Positions 1-8,717 of a stretch of 42,479 nt of DNA are shown in pieces. The position numbers and the translations under genes are program-made. The notes beneath the pieces were generated by a model, which saw nothing but the letters and a program-made list of their open reading frames with translations, was not told the DNA's origin and searched no databases. The stretch is from NCBI GenBank assembly GCA_013152945.1, contig JAADFL010000201.1:1-42479 (forward strand). The letters run 5' to 3'. The first letter of the stretch is position 1, and each line of letters begins with the position of its first letter. This DNA comes from Deltaproteobacteria bacterium (GTDB lineage: Bacteria; Myxococcota_A; JAADFL01).

Positions 1-2
1 CC

Positions 3-24
3 CACCCCCACCAGGGGTGATTTT
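3..24 (+). terminator. Rho-independent terminator of an off-window upstream gene
   Basis: A six-base stem CACCCC/GGGGTG (bases 3-8 with 14-19) encloses a five-base loop and is followed by ATTTT. No gene in the window ends before it, so it probably terminates a + strand gene cut off by the left edge. Confidence 0.5.
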
Positions 25-281
25 CAAGGCAACCAAAATATGCCGTCATTTCATAAAGTTTCGCGTCAGCAAAAAGCCCATTGAGGCGCAGATGCCGGTC
101 AATCGCACCATGCTGGAGCCAAAAAAAGCAACGATCTGCACGTTGGACTACCGGACCAGGGCGGATCTTTCACATGAAATGATTTTTTTAATAAACGCGG
201 CCGCCCCTGCGCACACTGCCCAACCCCGCGCTCCACCATGGTCACGTTCCTTATTGCGGAGTTCAGGGTGCGGACCAGGGC
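25..281. other. Non-coding upstream region of the PEGA operon
   Basis: No convincing gene is present. Open frames here are short, lack ribosome sites and have no recognisable protein character. A weak imperfect hairpin (about 165-182: ATC-TTTC, loop, GAAA-T-GAT) runs into seven Ts at 183-189 and could be a second terminator. The ten-base string GGACCAGGGC occurs twice (about 154 and 272). Confidence 0.4.
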
Positions 282-309
282 TTGCACACACATATATATA
301 TGCTATAAA
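282..309 (+). promoter_or_regulatory. Sigma-70-type promoter with extended -10, PEGA operon
   Basis: The -35 is TTGCAC (282-287), the spacer is 16 bases, and the -10 is TATAAA (304-309) preceded by TGC, an extended -10. Predicted transcription start is near 316, giving a leader of about 35 bases that carries the GGGAGG ribosome site ahead of the GTG at 351. The same TGCTATA core recurs at two other promoters in the window. Confidence 0.6.
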
Positions 310-350
310 TATCTTTCGATTGACGGAAAGAAAGATAAAGGGAGGTTCAT

Positions 351-1745
351 GTGGGAAAAAGATTTTCAATATCTGTTGGTCTCGTTGTAATGCTGACCCT
401 TGCTGTATTTATTCTCCTGCCAAGTATAACCATCGCTGATGATGGAAACAAGGTTGGCGGCGGCGGCACGGAAGGTCAGAAACAGGAGCAGAAAACTGAA
501 AAGAAAGCACAAACTGCGCCGTCCACCAATGCATCGCAGCAACAGCAGGTATCAATCGCAGTGCTTGACCTGACGGGTAACGGCGTTTCAAAAGAAATAG
601 CCGCAACCATCACAGAGGCGGTCCTTGCAGAGATCAGCAAGGAAAAAAACATCAAGGCAGTGGGCATGGCGGATATCAGGGCCATGCTAAGCCTCGAGCA
701 GGAAAAACAGCTCCTTGGCTGTGATGATGCAAGTTGTATTGCCGAAATAGGCGGGGCACTCGGAGTGGATCGCATCGTCTCCGGGAACATCGGCAAGGTA
801 GGCGGGACCTTCGTGATGCAGCTCAAGCTTATTAACATTAAAACAGCAGAGGTTATCAGGAGAGTTGACAGGACAGTGAGCGGCAGCGAGGAAAGGTTGT
901 TGTCGGTTGCACGGGCCTTGGCCGTGGAACTGGTAACCGGCAAGCAGACCAATAGGGTAGGCACCCTTGCAATCACCGTAAAACCAAAGGGCGCACTGGT
1001 GTACGTAGATGGCAAGGCTGTCGGCATCACGCCCCTTGCAGGGCCTCTTACACTGGAGGAAGGAGCCCACGACATCAAGATAACAAAGGACGGGTTCAAG
1101 CAATCGGCCAAGCAGGTGAGAATAACAAACAACACACAGGCCACGCTGGAAGTCGCGCTTCAGGCCGTGAAAAAAGTGGTGCCCAAGGGATACGTGGTCC
1201 TGGCGCTCAACAATCCCGGGGCGGTTGTAACTGTCGACGGAAAGCCCGCCGGAGTGACTCCCCTGTCAAAGCCGATAGTCATGACACAGGGCGACCATGT
1301 TCTGCGCGTGGAAAAGACAGGTATGCAACCCTGGCAGAAAATCCTGAAGATAAAGGCCAAGGACACGATAAAAATCAGTGCCGAACTTAAGCCCTTGGCC
1401 GTGGAGGAGGGCCCGCCATGGGATATTATCGGCTATTCTCTTCTTGCATTGTCCCTGGCGGCGGGGGGCGGAGCAGGCTATGCCGGGTATACCGCGTTCC
1501 AGGCTCATGACGATTACAAGGGGGCAGTGACAAAGGCTGATGCAGACAAGTACAGGAAGCAGACCGAGGATCGCGCTCTTTATACTGACATACTGATAGG
1601 CACGGCATCTGTAACAGGTGCGGCCGCGATCCTTTTCCTGATACTCGATTGGACATCAGGCCCTGGTGACTCGGATGAAAAGCCTTCCGCTTTTATTGCG
1701 CCGATACAGGGTGGCGCCGCCGCAGGCGTTGGTTGGAGGTACTAG
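351..1745 (+). CDS. PEGA-domain protein with TolB/CsgG-like N-terminal domain
   Basis: A 464-residue exported or membrane-anchored protein. Residues about 1-29 form a signal peptide, followed by a Q/K/T-rich linker. Residues about 67-196 (starting VSIAVLDLTGNG, with LGCDDASC and DRIVSGNI) resemble the TolB/CsgG-type domain often joined to PEGA repeats. Two PEGA repeats follow at about 203-270 and 277-345, each with the V-x-VDG-K-x-x-G-x-TPL signature. Two hydrophobic segments lie near 357-380 and 408-430. The GTG start is chosen because GGAGG lies five bases upstream; the ATG two bases earlier is out of frame. It is three bases from the lipoprotein gene, so the two are probably one operon. 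PEGA domains are surface β-domains linked to envelope functions; the exact role is unknown. Confidence 0.85.
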   Translation: MGKRFSISVGLVVMLTLAVFILLPSITIADDGNKVGGGGTEGQKQEQKTEKKAQTAPSTNASQQQQVSIAVLDLTGNGVSKEIAATITEAVLAEISKEKNIKAVGMADIRAMLSLEQEKQLLGCDDASCIAEIGGALGVDRIVSGNIGKVGGTFVMQLKLINIKTAEVIRRVDRTVSGSEERLLSVARALAVELVTGKQTNRVGTLAITVKPKGALVYVDGKAVGITPLAGPLTLEEGAHDIKITKDGFKQSAKQVRITNNTQATLEVALQAVKKVVPKGYVVLALNNPGAVVTVDGKPAGVTPLSKPIVMTQGDHVLRVEKTGMQPWQKILKIKAKDTIKISAELKPLAVEEGPPWDIIGYSLLALSLAAGGGAGYAGYTAFQAHDDYKGAVTKADADKYRKQTEDRALYTDILIGTASVTGAAAILFLILDWTSGPGDSDEKPSAFIAPIQGGAAAGVGWRY

Positions 1746-1748
1746 TCA

Positions 1749-4589
1749 ATGTTTATTAGAAGACTGTTCTACCTAATCTCCGCAGTCCTTGTAAGCGGCT
1801 GCTCGTTTTGGTTCGATTTCAACAATCCTGTTGAAGACTTGCCTGCCAATTCCATAGGCGGAAGGGCTGTTATTGAATCCGGCGGAACAGGAAAACTGGT
1901 GCCCATTACCACTTGCAGGGCTGCAGTCCGGTTAACACCGCTATCGGCACCGACCGATGAAAAGGGCAGGTTCCTGATTAAGAACGTTCCGCCCGGTGAA
2001 CATGAAATACTCATAGTATGTGCTTCGGACAGCAACCAGAATCCTGACCTGAAGGTCAGGAGGCCCGGTGTGATGCTGACCAAGGGAGATTCCATCGAAC
2101 TGGGCGACATGGTTGTCATGAAGACGGGCTCCATTCAAGGTACTGTGCTTCTCGGTGCATCTCCGGTCGAAGCAGGAGTAAAGGTGGTGCTCGAAGACAA
2201 TGAAACAGGGGTGACCACCGGCCTTTCCACCGAGACCAACAAGCATGGTAAATACAGGATAGACTTTGTCACACCCGGCAAGTACACGGTATTTGCAGCC
2301 GTTACCAATGCCGTGGGTGTCAAGCTGCCTGTCGATGTTAATTCAGCAAAAGTTGTAAAGGCGGATGTGAAGCTGGAAGAGACTACGGCCACGGGCTCAC
2401 TAAAGGGCAGGGCCATGTTCTGGGGCGTGACCAGTAATGACGGCCACCAGGGAATAACAATCAGACTGCTTCAAAACCAAGAATTGGTTGACACGACCAG
2501 TACCGGTTCGGACGGCAGTTATTATTTCCAAGGAATAACTCCAGGTGTGTACACGGTGGAAGCCAGTGCTCCACTGTACATGACCAATACGGCCGAAGTG
2601 GCTGTACGCCAAGCCGAGAGTGATGATGCCGAGCCTGACAAGGCGCCGGACCTTTATTTGATTTCCAAAGAAGTGGGCGATTGCGACAGCGACGGGATCA
2701 AGGACACAATAGATGAAGACGACGACAACGATGGAGTCCCCGATGGTCAGGATGCTTTTGAATGCAATCCCAACGAATGGATCGATACGGATCAGGACGG
2801 CATCGGTGACAACAGTGATCCTGACGACGACAATGACGGACTCCTCGACTGGGAGGACCGTTGCCCCAAGGTTTTTGCAAAGACCAGTGACGGTTGTCCG
2901 GCCGAGGGAGCAGAGCCTGATGCAGAGGCTGAGCCTGAAACCATGGCTGATGGAGAAAGTATTACTGAGGAGATAAAGGAAAAAGAGCCTGAACTCTTTG
3001 TGGAAGAAGAAATTGCAGCCGAGTCTGAATCGAAACAGGAGCCTGACGCCGAAGAAGAGACGATTCCCGAATCATTTGATGAGTCAAAGATGGAAATGGA
3101 ACCCGAGGCAGAACCCGAGGCAGAACCCGAGGCAGAACATGAAGTAGAGTTGCCTGCAACATGCAGTAATGGAGTGCAAGATGGTGATGAAACCGATGTT
3201 GATTGTGGCGGCTCAATATGCTCTTCATGTCCGTACGGCGCATCATGTAATGTGGGTAATGACTGCCTGAGCATGGATTGCTCGGGTAGTCCCCCGGTTT
3301 GCCAGCCTGCATCTACTTGCATGAACCAGATGCAGGACCCGGGTGAAACCTACATTGACTGCGGCGGCCCTGTTTGCCCGCCTTGCATGGACGGGCAGAC
3401 TTGTTCTCTTAATCGTGACTGTGTAAGCAAGATATGTTCCGGAAATCCCCTGATATGCCAAAAGGCGACTTGTGACGACGGCGTGCAAAACGGCGCCGAG
3501 ACAGGAGTGGACTGTGGCGGCAGTGAATGTTACCAGCAGGAAAAACAATGCCCGGTCGGACAGGGTTGTAAAACGGACGATGACTGCCAGACTTTTATCT
3601 GTGACAACCAGGTTTGTCAGCCTGCGAACGACACCATGTACATTGTCACCCAAATTCTTGGCATGTCGGACGGTTTCTCTTCCATGTTCAATTTCTGCAT
3701 GTCCGGACCTGACCGCTTCATTGATGGAAATGCGTCATTCACCCTTACATGCGGTACAGGTAACAAGGTGGAATTCCAGGTCGACCCGTCAGTTTCCTCG
3801 GGTTCCCTGACCGGCATGACCATTGACAACATTGCTGCCACAGGTGGGTCGATTCCATTAAGCCTGATCTTTTCCGAGGGGCTGCCGGATTCAGGTCCCC
3901 AGCATTACATTTCCTGGGAGTATTGGGACCAAACCAATTCAGAAGACACGATGAGGGTAACATATCAAACAAACCCGCTCGATGTAAAAGTGGGACCGAT
4001 TAGTAGAGTCATGGGTAATAGGGATGAAGGCCCAATCGATCTTGCCAACATCGCAGGCGATTACATTGGTCAGGCTGAAATGTTCAGGGAATTCTTCAAC
4101 GGCCCCCAGTCTGCGCCGGGTTACCTGTCCTGCACAATAGACGAGTCGGGCAATATCTCGGATTTCACCCTCATGGCATCCTTCAGTCAATACGATGTTG
4201 CGTACTTCGATATCGGCATGGGCCAGGTTTCCGCTGCTGATTCAACCTTCTCAATCAGTGCCTTCGAAACCACGCAGTTGCCCGATAGCTCACCGGCCAA
4301 GAATATAATGGTCGTGGGAAGCGTATTCCACAATGGATGGCTCGGCGGTGTAATCGGCGCGGACGAAGGCGCATCCGGTCCATCCGACATGATCACGGGT
4401 TCTTTCAGGCTTATTCGGGATCATTGCAGCAACAGTGTTCAGGATGGTGACGAGACGGCAACCGACTGCGGCGGTTTGTGTGCCCGCGTCAAGGGTAAGC
4501 AATGCAATGATGGCCAGGCATGCCGGGATGATTCCGATTGTTATTCTAATTATTGCGGAACCAGTATGACTTGCGAGGCCGCCCCATAG
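1749..4589 (+). CDS. Large lipoprotein with TSP3 and DCGG cysteine repeats
   Basis: A 946-residue protein with a lipoprotein signal ending in the lipobox VSGC (Cys18). Order of parts: three carboxypeptidase-regulatory-like β-domains (about 35-300); a thrombospondin type-3 calcium-binding stretch (about 310-378) rich in DxDxDG-type loops; an acidic Glu/Pro linker of about 90 residues ending in EPEA tetrapeptide repeats; three Cys-rich repeats with a shared core 'NGVQDGDE..DCGG..C'; a β-rich insert of about 215 residues without Cys clusters; then a fourth Cys repeat at the C-terminus. This architecture is typical of surface proteins in myxobacteria-like lineages. A GGAGG nine bases upstream supports the ATG. 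Likely anchored to the outer membrane and displayed. The binding partner is unknown; adhesion or calcium-stabilised structure is inference. Confidence 0.85.
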   Translation: MFIRRLFYLISAVLVSGCSFWFDFNNPVEDLPANSIGGRAVIESGGTGKLVPITTCRAAVRLTPLSAPTDEKGRFLIKNVPPGEHEILIVCASDSNQNPDLKVRRPGVMLTKGDSIELGDMVVMKTGSIQGTVLLGASPVEAGVKVVLEDNETGVTTGLSTETNKHGKYRIDFVTPGKYTVFAAVTNAVGVKLPVDVNSAKVVKADVKLEETTATGSLKGRAMFWGVTSNDGHQGITIRLLQNQELVDTTSTGSDGSYYFQGITPGVYTVEASAPLYMTNTAEVAVRQAESDDAEPDKAPDLYLISKEVGDCDSDGIKDTIDEDDDNDGVPDGQDAFECNPNEWIDTDQDGIGDNSDPDDDNDGLLDWEDRCPKVFAKTSDGCPAEGAEPDAEAEPETMADGESITEEIKEKEPELFVEEEIAAESESKQEPDAEEETIPESFDESKMEMEPEAEPEAEPEAEHEVELPATCSNGVQDGDETDVDCGGSICSSCPYGASCNVGNDCLSMDCSGSPPVCQPASTCMNQMQDPGETYIDCGGPVCPPCMDGQTCSLNRDCVSKICSGNPLICQKATCDDGVQNGAETGVDCGGSECYQQEKQCPVGQGCKTDDDCQTFICDNQVCQPANDTMYIVTQILGMSDGFSSMFNFCMSGPDRFIDGNASFTLTCGTGNKVEFQVDPSVSSGSLTGMTIDNIAATGGSIPLSLIFSEGLPDSGPQHYISWEYWDQTNSEDTMRVTYQTNPLDVKVGPISRVMGNRDEGPIDLANIAGDYIGQAEMFREFFNGPQSAPGYLSCTIDESGNISDFTLMASFSQYDVAYFDIGMGQVSAADSTFSISAFETTQLPDSSPAKNIMVVGSVFHNGWLGGVIGADEGASGPSDMITGSFRLIRDHCSNSVQDGDETATDCGGLCARVKGKQCNDGQACRDDSDCYSNYCGTSMTCEAAP
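3099..3146 (+). repeat. In-frame 12-bp tandem repeat (EPEA tetrapeptides)
   Basis: Three perfect copies of GAACCCGAGGCA (3099-3110, 3111-3122, 3123-3134) are followed by a degenerate copy. It is in frame in the lipoprotein gene, so copy-number change would lengthen the acidic linker without a frameshift. Confidence 0.9.
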
Positions 4590-4686
4590 GCTTGAAACGG
4601 CGTGAACCTGTGCATACCGGTCCGGAACAGCCTTGCATGGTGGAAACCAGTGCCTTTGCTGATTGAATAGAGGTCCAGATAGAGAC

Positions 4687-6276
4687 ATGGAGAAAAAAAA
4701 CAAGGGATGTATACTTGCAATCGACCTCGGAACTTCCGGTCCAAAGGTGGTGGTGGCTGACCTTGCCGGCGGATTTTTGGCGCAGACCCTTGAGAAGACA
4801 CCGGTCAAGTTTCTGCCCGGCGGCGGCGCAGAGCAAGATCCCGAGGATTGGTGGAAGGCTATCGTAAGAGCGAGCCGCAGGGCGATTTCCGAATCCGGGC
4901 AAAAAGACAACATCCTTGCAGTGTCCTGCTCCACACAGTGGTCTGGAACAGTTCCGCTTGATCGAAATGGTAATGTATTGGCCGATGCCATAATCTGGAT
5001 GGACTCAAGGGGAGCGAAGTATGTACGCAAACTGGTGGGTGGTCCGATTTCAATCGACGGGTACAGCGTGGTCTCCCTTCCCGTCTGGATTCGCCTGACC
5101 GCAGGCATTCCGGCCAAGTCGGGAAAGGATTCCATTGCCCACATTTTGCTGATCAAGAACGAGATGCCCGAACTCTATGAGCAGACCGACATGTTCATAG
5201 AGCCCAAGGACTATATCAATTACAGGCTCACAGGCGAGAAGGCCGCATCCTTTGATTCCATTACTCTTCATTGGGTTACGGACAACCGTAATATTTCTAA
5301 TGTCAAATACAGCCCGTTGCTTCTGAAGATGGCGGGAATCGACCGGGACAAACTGCCTCCGCTTAGGGGAGTGAGTGAAATCCTGGCACCTCTTTCGAAA
5401 AAGGCTGCATCCGAACTGGGTCTCAAGCCCGGCTTGCCCGTCATAACGGGGTCGCCGGATCTGCAGGCGGCAGCCATCGGATCGGGAGCCGTCAAGGATT
5501 ATGCTTCTCACCTGTGTGTCGGAACTTCTTCGTGGCTCACCTGTCACGTACCCTTTAAGAAAACCAGCCTTCTTCACAACATGGCTACACTACCGTCAGG
5601 TATACCGGGAAGGTACTTTGTCGCCAACGAACAGGAGACGGCGGGGGCGTGCTTGCTGTTTTTCAGGGACAAGATTGTGTACTTTGACGACAGGTTTGGC
5701 GTTAAGGGAGAAAGGCCTGATTTCTTCGAGTCCTTTTTCTCGGATGCGGCATCCGTGCCTCCGGGTTCGGGCAAGGTGATTTTCGCTCCATGGTTGTACG
5801 GGGAGAGGACGCCTGTGGACGACCATTTCGTAAGAGGAGCCTTCTTCAATCTCTCGATGGACACGAATCGTTCTGACATGGCACGTGCCGTGTTGGAAGG
5901 TGTTGCGTACAACACCAGGTGGTTGTTCGAACATTTCATGAAATTCATTGGAAGAAATGTCGATACCATCAATTTCATCGGCGGGGGAGCAAGGTCGGAC
6001 CTGTGGTGCCAGATTTTCGCCGATGTCCTTGACAGGCCCATACAAAGGATGAAGGACCCCTTGCATGCCAATGCCCGCGGAGCAAGTGTTCAAGCTGCGG
6101 TAGCGCTTGGGGAAATGTCCTTCGACGAATCAGCGCGCATGGTGCCGATGGATAGAATGTTCGAACCCATGCCTGCCAACAGGCAGGTCTACGACGATCT
6201 CTTCGGCGTTTACCTGGGGTTGTACAAGGCCAACAAGGGTCTGTATGCCAGGTTGAACCGTTCCGACGGGGTTTAG
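4687..6276 (+). CDS. FGGY-family carbohydrate kinase
   Basis: A cytoplasmic kinase of about 529 residues that would transfer phosphate from ATP to a sugar or polyol. The N-terminal actin-like ATPase fold opens with ILAIDLGTSGPK. The second half has the FGGY signature regions: GSPDLQAAAIGSG (catalytic Asp in SPD), LYGERTPV, and FIGGGARSDLWCQ before the C-terminal helices. Length and layout match xylulokinase-type members, but the substrate cannot be read from sequence. The ATG at 4687 is preferred over an in-frame TTG at 4663, because the family motif begins a few residues later; an AGAGGT lies upstream with a long gap. Only 21 bases separate it from the PLP lyase gene, so the two are very likely co-transcribed. 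Confidence 0.85.
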   Translation: MEKKNKGCILAIDLGTSGPKVVVADLAGGFLAQTLEKTPVKFLPGGGAEQDPEDWWKAIVRASRRAISESGQKDNILAVSCSTQWSGTVPLDRNGNVLADAIIWMDSRGAKYVRKLVGGPISIDGYSVVSLPVWIRLTAGIPAKSGKDSIAHILLIKNEMPELYEQTDMFIEPKDYINYRLTGEKAASFDSITLHWVTDNRNISNVKYSPLLLKMAGIDRDKLPPLRGVSEILAPLSKKAASELGLKPGLPVITGSPDLQAAAIGSGAVKDYASHLCVGTSSWLTCHVPFKKTSLLHNMATLPSGIPGRYFVANEQETAGACLLFFRDKIVYFDDRFGVKGERPDFFESFFSDAASVPPGSGKVIFAPWLYGERTPVDDHFVRGAFFNLSMDTNRSDMARAVLEGVAYNTRWLFEHFMKFIGRNVDTINFIGGGARSDLWCQIFADVLDRPIQRMKDPLHANARGASVQAAVALGEMSFDESARMVPMDRMFEPMPANRQVYDDLFGVYLGLYKANKGLYARLNRSDGV

Positions 6277-6297
6277 TGAAATCAGGAGGACGGCTTA

Positions 6298-7803
6298 ATG
6301 GACTTGCTGGAAATGGTTAACAAGTACGGTGATAAGATTGATCCGAGATTGGCCGATGCCACGTTCAGGGTGCTGAAAAAGGTCCCGTACGTGAGGAGCC
6401 TGGTGGAGAAGGAGTTCGAATCCATAACCGCCGACCTCGAGAAAATGGCAAAGCCTTACAGGGGGAAAACACGGTCTTTCGAGAGGTTGCCCGAAGAGGG
6501 AGTGGACAGGAAAGAAGTGCTGCAGGAGATGACCGGGATCACCAGGGAAGAGGAAAAAAAGTGGAAGAACGGGTACGCCTCGGGTGCGGTTTATAATGGC
6601 GACAATACTCACATCGACTTTTTAAACAAGGTATATGCATTGAACTCTCAGACAAATCCCTTGCACTCGGATCTCTGGCCCAGCGCGTCCAAGTACGAAG
6701 CGGAAATAGCATCAATGACTGCTGCCATGCTGGGCCGTGATCATGCACCCGGAGTTTGCGGTACGGTCACGTCGGGCGGAACCGAGAGTATTCTGCTGGC
6801 AATGAAGACATACAGGGACAAGGCTCGTGTGGAGAGAAAAATAACCAAACCCGAGATTGTAATTCCGGTGACGGCTCACGCTGCTTTCGACAAGGCGGGC
6901 CAGTACTTTGGAATAAAGGTCGTTAAGGTTCCGGTGGATCAAAACTCAAGGGCCGATGTAAAGATGGTCAAGAAGGCCATAACCAGGCGGACCATCGCCG
7001 TAGTAGGTTCGGCCCCCTCGTTTCCTCACGGCGCAATCGACCCGATTTCAGAGATGTCCGAACTGGCGAGAAAGAGGGGTATAGGATTTCATACGGATGC
7101 CTGCCTGGGTGGTTTTGTGCTGCCATGGGCGGAGAGGCTCGGCTATCCGGTCCCTGTTTTCGACTTCAGGTTGCCCGGTGTAACCTCCATGTCTGCAGAT
7201 ACTCACAAGTACGGGTATGCTGCGAAGGGGACGTCGGTCGTTCTGTACAGGGATTCGTACCTCCGGCGATACCAGTATTTTACTACTACTGACTGGCCGG
7301 GCGGGCTTTACTTTTCACCTACTTTTGCAGGCAGCAGGCCCGGGGCATTGAGCGCTGTCTGTTGGGCCACCATGGTGAGCATGGGAGAGAAAGGTTACCT
7401 CGAGGCGACACGGAAGATAATGACCGTGGCGGACAAGATCAAGGAAGGGATAGCCTCAATACCGGAACTCCAAATAGTGGGAGAACCCCTGTGGGTTATT
7501 GCCTTCAAATCAGACTTGCTTGACATCTACCAGGTGTTGGACTTCATGTCCAAGAAAGGGTGGAGCCTGAACGGCCTGCATAGGCCGCCATGTGTCCATT
7601 TTTGTGTAACCCTAAGGCATACGGGCAAGGGTGTTGCAGAGCGTTTTCTCCTGGACCTCCGCCAGGTAGTCGAGGAAGTCAAGACAATGCCTGCCTCCAA
7701 AAGTGGACTTGCCCCGGTTTATGGAATGGCGGCAACCATGCCAATAAGGAGTTTGGTCGGCGAACTCCTTAAGAAGTATATAGATATACTCTACAGGGTT
7801 TGA
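6298..7803 (+). CDS. Sphingosine-1-phosphate-lyase-like PLP enzyme
   Basis: A 501-residue group-II PLP-dependent decarboxylase-fold enzyme closest in pattern to sphingosine-1-phosphate lyase, which cleaves phosphorylated long-chain bases into an aldehyde and phosphoethanolamine. Seen: [12 protein letters not shown] (cofactor phosphate binding), THAAFDKAG, the HTDACLGGF segment, and [19 protein letters not shown], where Lys304 should form the PLP Schiff base. No N-terminal membrane anchor is visible, unlike eukaryotic forms, so it should be soluble. AGGAGG nine bases upstream fixes the ATG start. Its neighbour is an FGGY kinase, which suggests a phosphorylate-then-cleave pair. The real substrate may be a sphingoid base or another phosphorylated amino alcohol; glutamate decarboxylase-like activity is less likely. 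Confidence 0.8.
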   Translation: MDLLEMVNKYGDKIDPRLADATFRVLKKVPYVRSLVEKEFESITADLEKMAKPYRGKTRSFERLPEEGVDRKEVLQEMTGITREEEKKWKNGYASGAVYNGDNTHIDFLNKVYALNSQTNPLHSDLWPSASKYEAEIASMTAAMLGRDHAPGVCGTVTSGGTESILLAMKTYRDKARVERKITKPEIVIPVTAHAAFDKAGQYFGIKVVKVPVDQNSRADVKMVKKAITRRTIAVVGSAPSFPHGAIDPISEMSELARKRGIGFHTDACLGGFVLPWAERLGYPVPVFDFRLPGVTSMSADTHKYGYAAKGTSVVLYRDSYLRRYQYFTTTDWPGGLYFSPTFAGSRPGALSAVCWATMVSMGEKGYLEATRKIMTVADKIKEGIASIPELQIVGEPLWVIAFKSDLLDIYQVLDFMSKKGWSLNGLHRPPCVHFCVTLRHTGKGVAERFLLDLRQVVEEVKTMPASKSGLAPVYGMAATMPIRSLVGELLKKYIDILYRV

Positions 7804-7835
7804 TATCCGTGTGGAACCGGGTGAGGTGACTTTCA

Positions 7836-8663
7836 ATGAGATGTCGGTTTATTACGATGGTATTGTTGGTTTTTGCAGCCGGGTGCTCGCAAAGCGGAGG
7901 CAGCACCATAATCCACAAGGTAAAGGAACGCCGGTCTTTCCCAAGGGGTGCTTCACTATCGGTTACGAACACGAATGGCAGGTTGTCTGTAACCGGCCTG
8001 AAGAACAGCAATGCACTTGAGTTGAAACATGAAAAAAGATCCACTGCCAAGACGTATGTCGAAGCCGCGGATTTGAGAGATACATCCAAACTGGCGGTAA
8101 ATGTCGCGGACAAGGCCGTTACTCTCGAGGTCAAGGATCCGGTTTTGGGACCCGGGCAGTCATTGGAGCACAATATAGATTTGACCATACCCGAGGAGAC
8201 TCCTGTCGAAATACGCCAGGCCAATGGGCCTGTATCGATAAAACATATACATGGCGACATTTCCATTGATTCATCAAACGGCCGAATTGTTGTGGATGAT
8301 GTCGGCGGCATGGTGAAAGTGCATTCTTCGAACGGAAGTATTGCGGTAACAGGGCTGTCAGGAGGAGTATCGCTGGATTTATCGAACGGATCGGTCAAGG
8401 TCGATGTCGAAAAACTGGCATGTCCGAAAGAAGGTTGCCGTATAAAAACTCTCAACGGATCTGTAAAAGTTGCCTTGCCTGCCGACGCCGGGGTCCACAT
8501 TGATGCAAAAACGAGGAATGGAGGCGTGCAAAGCGAACTTGCCCTCGAGAATATGCACAAGGGACCGGGTTCGCTTTCAGGCGACTTGTCCGGTGGAGGC
8601 AATTCCTTCAAAATAGAAGTCCAAAACGGAAAGATAAAACTCGTAAAGCGGTATACCGAGTAG
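7836..8663 (+). CDS. DUF4097-like β-helix lipoprotein
   Basis: A 275-residue protein with a short lipoprotein signal and lipobox AAGC (Cys17). From about residue 95 it shows repeated SNG/NG turns with alternating β-strands (for example IDSSNGRIVVDDV and VHSSNGSIAVTG), the pattern of the DUF4097 putative-adhesin family, a right-handed β-helix-like fold. GAGGTG ends seven bases before the ATG. It lies 32 bases after the PLP lyase gene and 54 bases before the next secreted-protein gene, and may share their transcript. Function in this family is not established. The product is probably anchored in the envelope. Confidence 0.75.
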   Translation: MRCRFITMVLLVFAAGCSQSGGSTIIHKVKERRSFPRGASLSVTNTNGRLSVTGLKNSNALELKHEKRSTAKTYVEAADLRDTSKLAVNVADKAVTLEVKDPVLGPGQSLEHNIDLTIPEETPVEIRQANGPVSIKHIHGDISIDSSNGRIVVDDVGGMVKVHSSNGSIAVTGLSGGVSLDLSNGSVKVDVEKLACPKEGCRIKTLNGSVKVALPADAGVHIDAKTRNGGVQSELALENMHKGPGSLSGDLSGGGNSFKIEVQNGKIKLVKRYTE

Positions 8664-8717
8664 ATCGGTAACAAGTCCTGGCCGGGATGAAAGCCGGCGG
8701 GGAAAGGAGTGATAACC

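Noticed and set aside
17-439. A 140-codon + frame at the left edge
   Set aside because: It runs into the PEGA gene in another frame, crosses a good promoter, and has no protein character.
4290-5156. A 288-codon minus-strand frame
   Set aside because: Antisense to the lipoprotein and FGGY kinase genes; no ribosome site and no domain pattern.
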